Source of the DNA: Bacillus subtilis subsp. subtilis
Lineage (GTDB): Bacteria; Pseudomonadota; Gammaproteobacteria; Xanthomonadales; Xanthomonadaceae
Assembly (NCBI GenBank): GCA_021733645.1
Contig: JAHREJ010000047.1
Coordinates: 1-34,507, forward strand
DNA length: 34,507 bases
Direction of reading: 5' to 3'
The translations under genes were made by a program, and so were the position numbers. This document shows, one piece after another, positions 17,060-25,524 of the stretch (the first letter of the stretch is position 1; the number at the start of each line of letters is the position of its first letter). The notes under the pieces were generated by a model, which searched no databases, was not told where the DNA came from, and worked only from the letters and a program-made list of their open reading frames with translations.

Positions 17060-19279
17060 ATGTCCTTCCGTGACCTTTCGCCCCGCCCCCACCGCCGCGC
17101 CCCGTTGAGCCTGGCCCTGCTCTCGGCGCTGTCGCTGGCCTCGCCGCTGGCGCTGGCCGGCACCGGCACCGCCGCCGATGCCGATGCCGATGCCGCCAGC
17201 AGCGCCGACGCCAAGACCCTCGACAAGGTCAGCGTGGTCGGCGATCGCGCCGCGCCGTCCAGCACCACGCGCCTGCCCATCAGCCTGCAGGAAACCCCGC
17301 AGTCGTCCAGCGTGATCGGCCTGCAGCGGCTGCAGGACGAATCGCTGTTCAGCCTCAACGACGTGATGCGCAACGTCACCGGCGTCAGCGTGTCCTTCTA
17401 TGACACCCAGCGTCCGCTGTACTACGCGCGCGGCTTTGCCATCACCGATTTCCAGGTGGATGGCATTCCCACCTACAGCGGCTCGACCAACCAGGAATAC
17501 GACACCGCCTTCTACGACAGCGTGGAAGTGATCCGCGGTGCCAACGGCCTGCTCAGCGGCGCCGGCGTGCCCTCGGCCACGGTCAACCTGCTGCGCAAAC
17601 GGCCGGGCAAGGCGTTCGATGCGTCCTTCTCGGTCAGCGCCGGCAGCTGGGACTACCGCCGCATGGAAGCGGACGTGACCGCGCCGCTGACCACCGACGG
17701 CCGCTTCCGCAGCCGCGTGGCGGCCGCCTACACCGATCGTGATTTCTATTACGACCGCTACAAGGAGAACAAGATGGCCGGCATGGCCGTGCTCGAAGGT
17801 GACCTCACCGACAGCACCACCGTGACCGTGGGTTACCAGACCCAGGACAACAACCCCGTCGGCTCGACCTGGGGCACCGTGCCGTTCTTCGACAGCCAGG
17901 GCAACTTCGCGCACCTGCCGCGCTCGACCAACGTGGCGCCGAAGTGGAGCTACTGGCAGCGCGAAACCAGCACCGTGTTCGCCAACCTGGAGCAGCGCTT
18001 CAGTGACAACTGGCTGCTCAAGGTCAATACCGCCTACACCCGCGGCAACGTGCAGAACGTGCGTCTGTACGGCACCGGCAACCCCGATCCGGCCACTGGC
18101 GCGGGCATCTACCTGCGCACCGCCGCTGGCGATTCCGAAGACACCCGGCGCAACGTGGATGCCTACCTCAGCGGCACCTTCGAACTGTTCGGGCGCGAGC
18201 ATGATGTGACCGTGGGCGGCCAGTGGTCCGCCCTGGAGAGCACCACCCACACGCTGACGCTGAACTACCCGCGCGACTGGGCCACCTGTGGCCGTGAGCG
18301 CTGCTACTACATTCCCGACATCCGTTCGTGGGACGGTGATATCTCCGAAGTGACCTACACCCGTACCGGCGCACGCCGCGTGGCCAAGACCACCCAGAGC
18401 GGCGTGTACCTGGCCACCCGCCTGCGCCTGGCCGACCCGCTGTCGCTGATCGCCGGCGCGCGCTTGAGCCGCTGGGAGACGCTGACCCGTGCCTACAATG
18501 TGGCCGGCACCTACACCGCCACCAGCGGCGCCTACAAGGTCACCGATGAAGTGACCCCGTACGTGGGCCTGGTGTATGACATCACCCCGCAGTTCTCGGT
18601 CTACGGCAGCTACACCGAAATCTTCAACCCGCAGAACTACAAGGACCGGAACGAAAACCTGCTGGCACCAGTGCAGGGCTCCAACCTGGAGGCCGGCATC
18701 AAGAGCCAGTGGTTCGACGGCCGCCTGACCGCCAACGCGGCGGTGTTCGAGGCCAAGCAGGACAACTACGCGATGCGCGACATGAGCGTGCCGGACGGCT
18801 CGCTCAGCGATGGCAGCTCGGCCTACATCGGGGTGAACGGCACCAAGGCACGTGGCTGGGAAATGGATATCAACGGCGAAATCCTGCCGGGCTGGACGGT
18901 CAATGCCGGCTTCACCCACGTCAAGGTGACCCGCGCGGCCACCGACCAGCTGTACGCCAACCCCGCCGAAGACCTGCTGCAGCTCAACACGCAGGTGCAG
19001 CTGCGTGGTGCGCTGTCGCGCCTGAGCGTGGGTGGCGGCGTGCAGTGGCAGAGCAAGGTGCAGGGCTACAACATCCCCTACCCGCTCGGCGGCACGGTCA
19101 CGGTGAACCAGCCGGCGTATGCGCTGGTGCAGTTCAACGCCAACTACCGCCTCAGCGACAACTGGACGGCCACCTTGAGCGTGCGCAATGCGCTGGACAA
19201 GACCTACTGGGCCAACCTGGACTACAACAACTACGGCGAGCCGCGGTTCGTGGCGGCCAGCCTGCGCTGGACGTTCTGA
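17060..19279 (+). CDS. TonB-dependent siderophore receptor, FhuE-like
   Basis: A 739-residue outer-membrane receptor. A signal peptide covers about residues 1-34 (ending ALAG). A TonB-box-like segment, LDKVSVVG, is followed by the plug domain with LPISLQETPQSSSVIG, then LNDVMRNVTGVSV and VEVIRGANGLLSGAG. A long beta-barrel ends in the classical aromatic C-terminus (RWTF). These plug motifs match ferric hydroxamate/coprogen receptors of the FhuE/FpvA group, so it probably imports a ferric siderophore with TonB energy. The start at 17060 is chosen because the signal peptide begins there; the upstream open frame runs through GC-rich non-coding DNA. No siderophore synthesis or ABC uptake genes are adjacent, so it is an orphan receptor. 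Confidence 0.92.
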   Translation: MSFRDLSPRPHRRAPLSLALLSALSLASPLALAGTGTAADADADAASSADAKTLDKVSVVGDRAAPSSTTRLPISLQETPQSSSVIGLQRLQDESLFSLNDVMRNVTGVSVSFYDTQRPLYYARGFAITDFQVDGIPTYSGSTNQEYDTAFYDSVEVIRGANGLLSGAGVPSATVNLLRKRPGKAFDASFSVSAGSWDYRRMEADVTAPLTTDGRFRSRVAAAYTDRDFYYDRYKENKMAGMAVLEGDLTDSTTVTVGYQTQDNNPVGSTWGTVPFFDSQGNFAHLPRSTNVAPKWSYWQRETSTVFANLEQRFSDNWLLKVNTAYTRGNVQNVRLYGTGNPDPATGAGIYLRTAAGDSEDTRRNVDAYLSGTFELFGREHDVTVGGQWSALESTTHTLTLNYPRDWATCGRERCYYIPDIRSWDGDISEVTYTRTGARRVAKTTQSGVYLATRLRLADPLSLIAGARLSRWETLTRAYNVAGTYTATSGAYKVTDEVTPYVGLVYDITPQFSVYGSYTEIFNPQNYKDRNENLLAPVQGSNLEAGIKSQWFDGRLTANAAVFEAKQDNYAMRDMSVPDGSLSDGSSAYIGVNGTKARGWEMDINGEILPGWTVNAGFTHVKVTRAATDQLYANPAEDLLQLNTQVQLRGALSRLSVGGGVQWQSKVQGYNIPYPLGGTVTVNQPAYALVQFNANYRLSDNWTATLSVRNALDKTYWANLDYNNYGEPRFVAASLRWTF

Positions 19280-19285
19280 GGCCGC

Positions 19286-19306
19286 GTAGATCCACGCCCT
19301 GCGTGG
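19286..19306. repeat. SMAG/REP-like palindrome
   Basis: GTAGATCCACGCCCTGCGTGG begins with GTAG and holds the stem ccacgc/gcgtgg, a common Stenotrophomonas-type REP form. It directly follows the receptor stop codon and precedes its terminator. Confidence 0.7.
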
Positions 19307-19336
19307 CGGCCTTCCACGGATCCTGAAACCTGAATA

Positions 19337-19368
19337 GGCCCGCCCCCCCCCGGCGGGCCTTCTTTTTT
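19337..19368 (+). terminator. Intrinsic terminator of the FhuE-like receptor gene
   Basis: An 8-bp stem (ggcccgcc 19337-19344, ggcgggcc 19352-19359) with a 7-C loop is followed by ttctttttt. It separates the receptor from the malonate operon. Confidence 0.9.
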
Positions 19369-19395
19369 GCTGCGTTGCGGGTTGCACACCGCTCC

Positions 19396-19414
19396 GTAAT
19401 TATGGCGTAATTAT
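19396..19414 (+). promoter_or_regulatory. Direct-repeat operator/promoter candidate of the malonate operon
   Basis: The octamer gtaattat occurs twice (19396-19403 and 19407-19414) with an 11-base period, about one helical turn, in an otherwise GC-rich region. Each repeat holds the palindrome taatta. The second copy could be part of a -10 region. The site ends 19 bases before the first possible mdcA start. It is a likely binding site for the GntR/FCD regulator encoded at the end of the cluster; this is inferred from position. Confidence 0.5.
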
Positions 19415-19433
19415 CTCAACGTCATCCGGATCT

Positions 19434-21083
19434 GTGTCGATGAACCCCACCTGGGACACCCTGGCGCGCAGCCGCCAGGCACGACTCGAACGCGCAGCGC
19501 CCTGGGCGCGTGGCCGTGATGTCGCCGCGGGCGATGTGATCGACCTGCTGCACGCCCTGCTCGAACCGGGCGACAAGGTCTGCCTGGAGGGCAACAACCA
19601 GAAGCAGGCCGACTTCCTCGCCCAGGCCCTGGCCGACCTGGACCCGGCACGGGTGCACGACCTGCATATGGTGCAGTCGGTGCTGTCGCTGCCCGCGCAC
19701 CTGGATGTGTTCGAGCGCGGCATCGCCTCCAAGCTCGATTTCTCCTTCTCCGGGCCGCAGTCGGTGCGCCTGGCCAATCTGGTCGCTGAAGGGCGCATCC
19801 AGATCGGCGCCATCCACACCTACCTGGAACTGTTCGGCCGCTACTTCATCGACCTCACCCCGCAGGTGGCGCTGGTGGCCGCGCAGGCGGCGGACCGGCA
19901 CGGCAACCTCTACACCGGCCCGAATACCGAAGACACCCCGGTGATCGTCGAAGCCACCGCGTTCGGCGGCGGCATCGTCATCGCCCAGGTGAACGAGATC
20001 GTCGATACCCTGCCGCGCGTGGACATCCCCGCCGACTGGGTCAACTTCGTGGTGCAGGCACCGCGCCCGAACCACATCGAACCGCTGTTCACCCGCGACC
20101 CGGCACAGATCTCCGAGATCCAGGTGCTGATGGCGATGATGGCCATCAAGGGCATCTACGCCGAGTACGGGGTGAACCGTCTCAATCATGGCATCGGCTT
20201 TGACACCGCCGCGATCGAACTGCTGCTGCCCACCTATGCCGAATCGCTGGGGCTCAAGGGCCGGATCTGCCAGCACTGGGCACTCAATCCGCACCCGGCG
20301 CTGATTCCGGCCATTGAGTCGGGCTTCGTCAAATCGGTGCATTCGTTCGGCTCGGAACTGGGCATGGAGAAGTACATCGCTGCGCGCGGGGATGTGTTCT
20401 TCACCGGCGCCGACGGCTCCATGCGCTCCAACCGCGCCTTTTCGCAGACCGCCGGCCTGTATGCCTGCGACATGTTCATCGGCTCCACCCTGCAGATCGA
20501 CCTGCAGGGCAACAGCTCCACCGCCACCCGCGACCGCATCGCCGGCTTCGGTGGCGCGCCCAACATGGGCTCGGACGCGCGCGGCCGCCGCCATGCCAGC
20601 GATGCCTGGCTCAAGGCCGGCCAGCAGGCCGCGCGACCGGGCGAGATGCCGCGCGGGCGCAAGCTGGTGGTGCAGATGGTGGAAACCTTCCGCGAGCACA
20701 TGGCACCGGCCTTCGTCGATCGCCTTGACGCGTGGGAGCTGGCCGAGCGTGCAGCCATGCCGCTGCCGCCGGTGATGATCTACGGCGACGACGTCAGCCA
20801 CGTGCTCACCGAGGAAGGCATCGCCAACCTGCTGCTGTGCCGCACCCCCGAAGAACGCGAGCAGGCCATCCGCGGCGTGGCCGGTTACACCGCCGTGGGC
20901 CTGGGCCGTGACCGGGGCATGGTGGAAAACCTGCGCGACCGCGGCGTGATCCAACGCCCGGCCGACCTGGGCATCAACGTGCGCGATGCCAGCCGCGACC
21001 TGCTGGCTGCGCGCTCGGTCAAAGACCTGGTGCGCTGGTCCGGCGGTCTGTACGACCCGCCCAAGCGCTTCCGCAACTGGTAA
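19434..21083 (+). CDS. mdcA: Malonate decarboxylase alpha subunit (ACP transferase)
   Basis: A 549-residue protein from GTG 19434, or 547 from ATG 19440; the start is undecided because neither has a strong ribosome site. It matches MdcA, which exchanges acetyl for malonyl on the acyl carrier subunit, the first half of the malonate decarboxylase cycle in the cytoplasm. Characteristic segments include CLEGNNQKQADFLA, the GPNTEDTPVIVEATAFGGG stretch and the QIDLQGNSSTAT region of the CoA-transferase fold. It opens a tightly packed operon; the next gene starts 9 bases after its stop. Length and motifs are complete. Confidence 0.96.
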   Translation: MSMNPTWDTLARSRQARLERAAPWARGRDVAAGDVIDLLHALLEPGDKVCLEGNNQKQADFLAQALADLDPARVHDLHMVQSVLSLPAHLDVFERGIASKLDFSFSGPQSVRLANLVAEGRIQIGAIHTYLELFGRYFIDLTPQVALVAAQAADRHGNLYTGPNTEDTPVIVEATAFGGGIVIAQVNEIVDTLPRVDIPADWVNFVVQAPRPNHIEPLFTRDPAQISEIQVLMAMMAIKGIYAEYGVNRLNHGIGFDTAAIELLLPTYAESLGLKGRICQHWALNPHPALIPAIESGFVKSVHSFGSELGMEKYIAARGDVFFTGADGSMRSNRAFSQTAGLYACDMFIGSTLQIDLQGNSSTATRDRIAGFGGAPNMGSDARGRRHASDAWLKAGQQAARPGEMPRGRKLVVQMVETFREHMAPAFVDRLDAWELAERAAMPLPPVMIYGDDVSHVLTEEGIANLLLCRTPEEREQAIRGVAGYTAVGLGRDRGMVENLRDRGVIQRPADLGINVRDASRDLLAARSVKDLVRWSGGLYDPPKRFRNW

Positions 21084-21092
21084 GGGACTGGC

Positions 21093-21413
21093 ATGGAAAT
21101 CCTCGACTATCGCTTCAACGGCACCACCGCCGTGCGCTTTCCCACCGACGCGGTACTGGTGGGCGTGCTGGCCTCGGGCAACCTGGAAGTGCTGCTGGAA
21201 CCGGCTGCGCTGGACGGAGCGATGGCGGTTCGCATCGTGACCGCCGCCAAGGGCTTTGGCACCATCTGGGAAGCGGTGATCGGCGACTTCGCGCGGCGCC
21301 ACCCGCTGCGCGACGTGCAGGTATCCATCAACGATGCCGGCGCCACCCCGGCGGTGGTCAGCCTGCGCCTGGACCAGGCGGTGCAGACCCTGCACGGGGG
21401 AGCCCAGCCATGA
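21093..21413 (+). CDS. mdcC: Malonate decarboxylase delta subunit (acyl carrier protein)
   Basis: A 106-residue carrier subunit. Ser28 in ASGNLEVL fits the serine that carries the 2'-(5''-phosphoribosyl)-3'-dephospho-CoA arm in MdcC and citrate lyase gamma relatives. Acetyl and malonyl groups ride on this arm during turnover. An AGGGAC site precedes the ATG. Its stop overlaps the start of mdcD in an ATGA, indicating coupled translation. In this cluster mdcC directly follows mdcA and mdcB is placed later, as in Acinetobacter mdc operons. Confidence 0.95.
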   Translation: MEILDYRFNGTTAVRFPTDAVLVGVLASGNLEVLLEPAALDGAMAVRIVTAAKGFGTIWEAVIGDFARRHPLRDVQVSINDAGATPAVVSLRLDQAVQTLHGGAQP

Positions 21414-22318
21414 GCATCGTCCACCGCCACAGCTATTACGAAGCCGATGCGCGCGAGCGCATCGCCGGCCTGCTCGATGCGGGCACGTTCAAGGAGCTGC
21501 TGGGCCCGGCCCGGCGCGCGATGAGCCCGCACCTGGCGCAACTGGACCAGCCCGCCGCGTTCGACGACGGCATCGTGGTTGGCGAAGGCCGGCTGCGTGG
21601 CAAGCACGTACTGGTGGCCGCACAGCAAGGCCACTTCATGGGCGGCGGAGTGGGCGAAGTGCACGGCGCCAAGCTCACCGGCCTGCTGCGCCGTGCCGCA
21701 GAACAGCGGCCGGACGGCGTGCTGCTGCTGCTCGATACCGGTGGTGTGCGGCTGCACGAAGCCAATGCCGGGCTGATCGCCATTTCCGAGATCATGCGCG
21801 CCACCCTGGACACGCGTGCCGCCGGGGTGCCGGTGGTTGCCCTGATCGGCAGCGGCAACGGGGCGTTCGGCGGCATGGGCATCGTGGCACGCTGCTGCAC
21901 CACGGTGATCATGTCTGAAGAGGGGCGTCTGTCGCTGTCCGGCCCGGAAGTGATCGAAACGGTGCGCGGCGTGGAAGAGTTCGACGCGCGCGACCGCGCC
22001 CTGGTGTGGCGTGTCACCGGCGGCAAGCACCGCTACCTGATCGACCAGGCCCAGGTACTGGTGCCCGATGCGATCAGCGCCTTCGCCCAGGCCGCGTTCG
22101 ATGCGCTGGTGCCCGATACCGACAGCACCGACACCGATGTGGCGCTGGCCGCGCTGCAGGCCCGCCATGCCGCGTTGCAGGCACGGGTGCAGGCGTGGGG
22201 TGGCTGTCGCGATGGGCTGGACATCTGGGCCCTGCAGGGCATCGCCGATCCGCAGCAGCTGCCGCTGCTGGAGACCGACGCCTTCCTTGCCGCCACCGCC
22301 ACCCGGAGACTGCCATGA
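21410..22318 (+). CDS. mdcD: Malonate decarboxylase beta subunit
   Basis: A 302-residue protein of the carboxyltransferase/crotonase-like fold. With MdcE it decarboxylates malonyl-S-ACP to acetyl-S-ACP without biotin. The glycine-rich stretch FMGGGVGEVHGAKLTGLLRRA and the GSGNGAFGGMG oxyanion-type loop fit the family. The start overlaps the mdcC stop and the stop overlaps the mdcE start (ATGA at both ends). Full length for the family. Confidence 0.95.
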   Translation: MSIVHRHSYYEADARERIAGLLDAGTFKELLGPARRAMSPHLAQLDQPAAFDDGIVVGEGRLRGKHVLVAAQQGHFMGGGVGEVHGAKLTGLLRRAAEQRPDGVLLLLDTGGVRLHEANAGLIAISEIMRATLDTRAAGVPVVALIGSGNGAFGGMGIVARCCTTVIMSEEGRLSLSGPEVIETVRGVEEFDARDRALVWRVTGGKHRYLIDQAQVLVPDAISAFAQAAFDALVPDTDSTDTDVALAALQARHAALQARVQAWGGCRDGLDIWALQGIADPQQLPLLETDAFLAATATRRLP

Positions 22319-23025
22319 GCATGCCCTTGAACACGCTGCTGGATGCGCTGTTCCCACGCGGGCACGCCGTCGCGGTAAGCGACGCGGTCCTGACCGGCAG
22401 CGCCAGCACCGACGCCGGCGAGGTCACCGTGATCGGCACCGCCGACAAGCTTGAGGTCGGCGTGGACCATGCACTCATCCTGGCCGCCGCCGTGCTCGCC
22501 AGCACCGCCGCCGATCCACGGCGGCCGATTGTGATGCTGGTCGACACCGCCGGCCAGCGGCTGGCCCGCCGCGATGAATTGCTGGGAATCAACGGTTACT
22601 TCGCGCACCTGGCGCAGTGCCTGGACCTGGCGCGGCGTCGCGGTGCACGGCTGGTCACCCTGGTGTACGGCGAATCGGTGAGCGGCGGGTTCCTGTCCTT
22701 CGGCCTGATGGCCGACCACATCCACGCCCTGCCCGACGCGCAGGTGCGGGTCATGGACCTGCGCGCAATGGCGCGCGTGACCAAACAGCCTTTGGAAAAG
22801 CTGCAGGCGCTCAGCCTGAGCTCCCCGGTCTTCGCGCCCGGCGTGGAGAACTACGTGGCCATGGGCGCCGTGCATGCGGTGTGGGACCACGACCTGGCGC
22901 AGGCCCTGCGGGAGGCACTGCGCACGCCGGCCGACGGCGACCGCCGCGCGGTCCTCGGCGCGCAGCGCGGCGGCCGCACCCTGGCCGCGTCGGTCGCTGC
23001 GGCGGTGGTGGCCGGCGATGCCTGA
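22315..23025 (+). CDS. mdcE: Malonate decarboxylase gamma subunit
   Basis: A 236-residue partner of MdcD in the decarboxylase core. It contains the family segment YGESVSGGFLSFGLMADHI followed by a conserved AMARVTKQPLEKLQALS. The start at 22315 is fixed by the ATGA overlap with mdcD and by the MSMPLNTLLDALFP N-terminus. It overlaps the next gene, mdcG, by 8 bases. It gives a soluble, biotin-independent enzyme together with the neighbouring subunits. Confidence 0.94.
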   Translation: MSMPLNTLLDALFPRGHAVAVSDAVLTGSASTDAGEVTVIGTADKLEVGVDHALILAAAVLASTAADPRRPIVMLVDTAGQRLARRDELLGINGYFAHLAQCLDLARRRGARLVTLVYGESVSGGFLSFGLMADHIHALPDAQVRVMDLRAMARVTKQPLEKLQALSLSSPVFAPGVENYVAMGAVHAVWDHDLAQALREALRTPADGDRRAVLGAQRGGRTLAASVAAAVVAGDA

Positions 23026-23668
23026 GCAGCCTGCCCGCCACACGCTGGTGTGGATGTCCGCGCAGGCCCACTGGCGCGCCGACGTGCCCGCACAGGACCC
23101 GCGCCTGGCTACCTGGTTCGCACAGGGCTGGCCAGCGGTGGTGGCGCGGCGCGCCGCCGACGATCCAGATCCGCGCGTGCGCCTCGGCGTGCCGCTGCCG
23201 CCGAACGAAGGCAAGCAGCGGCTGGCGTTGCGCGTGCCGCTGCAGGACATCGCGCGACAGCAGCCGCCGCTGTCGTTGCACGCGCTGATCGACCGCCCCG
23301 ACCGCCTGATCAGCGCCGAGTGGTCCCTGGCGCTGCAGGGACTGGACGCCATCGCACCGGCACGGGTGTTTGGTGCGTTCGCCTGGCAGGCGCTCACCGG
23401 GCTGCCCTATGTGCACGCCCAGTCGGACATTGATCTGTTGTGGCGCGTGCACGCGCCCGAAGTGGCCGACCGCCTGGTGCAGCGGCTGCAGGCGTGGGAA
23501 GTGCGCGAAGGCCGGCGCGTGGATGGCGAGCTGTGCCTGCCCGGCGGCGCGGCGGTGAACTGGCGCGAGTACGCCGGCAGCGCGCGGCAGGTGCTGGTCA
23601 AACGCATCGATGGTGCCATGCTGGCCTCGCGCGACACGTTGTTCGTTGCGGCCGGTGTTGCAGCATGA
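23018..23668 (+). CDS. mdcG: Malonate decarboxylase holo-ACP synthase (phosphoribosyl-dephospho-CoA transferase)
   Basis: A 216-residue nucleotidyltransferase that attaches the prosthetic group, made as a triphosphate precursor by MdcB, to the serine of MdcC. The catalytic Asp pair is visible in SDIDLLWR (Asp137, Asp139). A late motif, VNWREYAGSARQVLVKR, is also family-typical. The start at 23018 overlaps the end of mdcE, and its stop overlaps the mdcB start as ATGA. Family length fits. Confidence 0.93.
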   Translation: MPEQPARHTLVWMSAQAHWRADVPAQDPRLATWFAQGWPAVVARRAADDPDPRVRLGVPLPPNEGKQRLALRVPLQDIARQQPPLSLHALIDRPDRLISAEWSLALQGLDAIAPARVFGAFAWQALTGLPYVHAQSDIDLLWRVHAPEVADRLVQRLQAWEVREGRRVDGELCLPGGAAVNWREYAGSARQVLVKRIDGAMLASRDTLFVAAGVAA

Positions 23669-24522
23669 ACGCCCGGGCGCAGGCGCGTCCCCCGGCGGCG
23701 GCGCAGGTTGACTGCGCGCGCCTGGGGCGGCTGGCCATCGTCAGCCTGCACGCCGAACTGGCCTGCGCGCCCAAGCCGGGGCTGGTCACGCCGTTCGACT
23801 GCGGCAGCCACGCCGACATGGATGCCGGTAGCTTCCTGCGCAGCCTGTTCGCGCTGCGCCACTATTTCCGCAACGTGGCCCAGGCCGGCGCTGACCACGC
23901 TCCGTTTGCGGTGCTGCGCGGCCACGGCATCGCTGCCGAAGCGGCGATGCTGCGCGCCACCGGCGGCGTCAATACCCATCGCGGCGCAATCTTCAGCCTG
24001 GGCCTGTTGGTGGCTGCGGCGGCCGCCTGCCGGCGCGAACGTGGCGGCATGATTGCCGCCGACGCGGTGTGCGTGGCCGTGCAGCGCTGGGCGCCCGCGC
24101 TGGCCGTGGCCCCGCTGGATACCAACAGCCCCGGCCAGCGTGCGCGTGCACAACACGGCATCGCCGGGGTGCGTGAGCAGGCCATCGCCGGCTATCCGCT
24201 GCTGCGTGACATCGGTGTGCCCGTGCTGCGGGATGCGCGGGCGGCCGGGCTTCCCCGTGACGCGGCGCTGTGCCACACCTTGATGCACCTGCTGGCCCAC
24301 GCCGATGACCTCAACCTGCTGCATCGCGGCGGCGCACAGGGGCTGGCGTGGGCACGCGCGCAGGCCGCGCGCTTCATCGCCGATGGTGGTGCCTTCGCCC
24401 CGCACTGGCGTACCCGCCTGCAACAGCTCGGCGATGCCTTCGTGGCGCGCCGGCTCAGTCCCGGCGGCAGCGCGGACCTGCTGGCCTGCAGCTGGTTCCT
24501 GCTGCAGCAGGAGCGCACATGA
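23665..24522 (+). CDS. mdcB: Triphosphoribosyl-dephospho-CoA synthase
   Basis: A 285-residue CitG/MdcB family enzyme that makes 2'-(5''-triphosphoribosyl)-3'-dephospho-CoA from ATP and dephospho-CoA. Family motifs include ACAPKPGLVTPFDCGSHADMD near residues 33-52, the GVNTHRGAIFSLGLL segment, and the late LLAHADDLNLLHRGG. The start is an ATGA overlap with mdcG and the stop an ATGA overlap with mdcH. The position between mdcG and mdcH, rather than after mdcA, is the Acinetobacter-type gene order. Confidence 0.94.
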   Translation: MNARAQARPPAAAQVDCARLGRLAIVSLHAELACAPKPGLVTPFDCGSHADMDAGSFLRSLFALRHYFRNVAQAGADHAPFAVLRGHGIAAEAAMLRATGGVNTHRGAIFSLGLLVAAAAACRRERGGMIAADAVCVAVQRWAPALAVAPLDTNSPGQRARAQHGIAGVREQAIAGYPLLRDIGVPVLRDARAAGLPRDAALCHTLMHLLAHADDLNLLHRGGAQGLAWARAQAARFIADGGAFAPHWRTRLQQLGDAFVARRLSPGGSADLLACSWFLLQQERT

Positions 24523-25439
24523 GCCTTGCCCTGCTCTGCCCAGGGCAAGGTGCGCAGCATCCGGCGATGTTCGAGCAGGTGCGCGCGCTGCCTGCCGCGC
24601 GCGCGGTGCTGCACGCCACCACGGCGGCACTGGGCCGGGAGGTGTTCGCCGCCGCGGCCGCCGAGGATCGCTTCGACAACGCCGTGGCGCAGCCGCTGTT
24701 GTGCGCGGCGAGCCTGGCGCACTGGCAGGGCCTGCGCGACCAGCTGCCGCCGCCCGCCCTGGTGGCCGGCTACAGCATCGGTGAACTGGCCGCGCAATCG
24801 ATCGCAGGCAGTTTCAGCGCAGATACCTGCCTGATGCTGGCCGCCCAGCGCGCGCGCCTGATGGATGCGGCCAGCCCGGCCGAGGCCGGCATGCAGGCGC
24901 TGCTGGGCTTGCCCCGCGCCACGGTGCAGGCCCTGTGCGCTGCGCACGGCGCGTATATCGCCATCGCCAACGGGCACGATCATTTCATTCTGGGTGGGCG
25001 CCTGAGCGCACTGCGCACGCTGGCCAACGCCGCCGTGCCGCAGGGTGGCGAGGTGCGTGTGCTGCCGGTGCATGTGCCGGCCCACACCCCGCTGCTGGCC
25101 CGCGCGGCTGACGGCTTCGCGCAGGTGCTGGCGCAGGCGCCACTGCAGGCACCGCGTCTGCAGGTGTTGGCCGGCATCGATGCGCGCCCGGTGCGCGACC
25201 GTGCCGCGCTGGAACACAGCCTGTCGGCGCAACTGGCACAGACCATCGAGTGGGCGCAGCTGCTGCGCCAGTTGTTCGAGCGCGGCGCGCGGGTGTTCCT
25301 GCAGCTGGGCCCGGGCACGGCGCTGGCGCGCATGGTGGCCAGCGCCTATCCGTGCTGCGAAGTGCGCGCGGTGGAAGAGTTCCAGCATCTGGATGGCGCG
25401 GCGGCGTGGGTACATGCCGCGCTGGGCCGACAGCAATGA
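24519..25439 (+). CDS. mdcH: Malonate decarboxylase epsilon subunit (malonyl-CoA:ACP transacylase)
   Basis: A 306-residue acyltransferase of the FabD fold that starts the catalytic cycle by loading malonyl groups onto the carrier. The N-terminal LLCPGQGAQ, the nucleophile motif GYSIGE (Ser86) and the VHVPAHTPLL segment with the catalytic His are present. It is the last gene of the enzyme set; an 85-base gap then precedes the transporter gene. That gap has a weak hairpin (aacccg/cgggtt) without a T tract, so transcription may continue. Confidence 0.94.
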   Translation: MSLALLCPGQGAQHPAMFEQVRALPAARAVLHATTAALGREVFAAAAAEDRFDNAVAQPLLCAASLAHWQGLRDQLPPPALVAGYSIGELAAQSIAGSFSADTCLMLAAQRARLMDAASPAEAGMQALLGLPRATVQALCAAHGAYIAIANGHDHFILGGRLSALRTLANAAVPQGGEVRVLPVHVPAHTPLLARAADGFAQVLAQAPLQAPRLQVLAGIDARPVRDRAALEHSLSAQLAQTIEWAQLLRQLFERGARVFLQLGPGTALARMVASAYPCCEVRAVEEFQHLDGAAAWVHAALGRQQ

Positions 25440-25524
25440 ACGCAGAAGTTGCCTGTAACACGCCGTAACCCGGGATGGCGGGTTTCCATCCGTGCTGTAG
25501 CGAGTCAAGTGTCTGGGAGGGCGC

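Noticed and set aside
16823..19387. 854-codon minus-strand frame opposite the siderophore receptor
   Set aside because: Shadow frame; its product shows no recognised motif, whereas the plus strand shows signal peptide, plug motifs and an aromatic C-terminus.
19422..21395. 657-codon minus-strand frame opposite mdcA and mdcC
   Set aside because: Shadow of well-recognised malonate decarboxylase genes, with composition typical of antisense frames.
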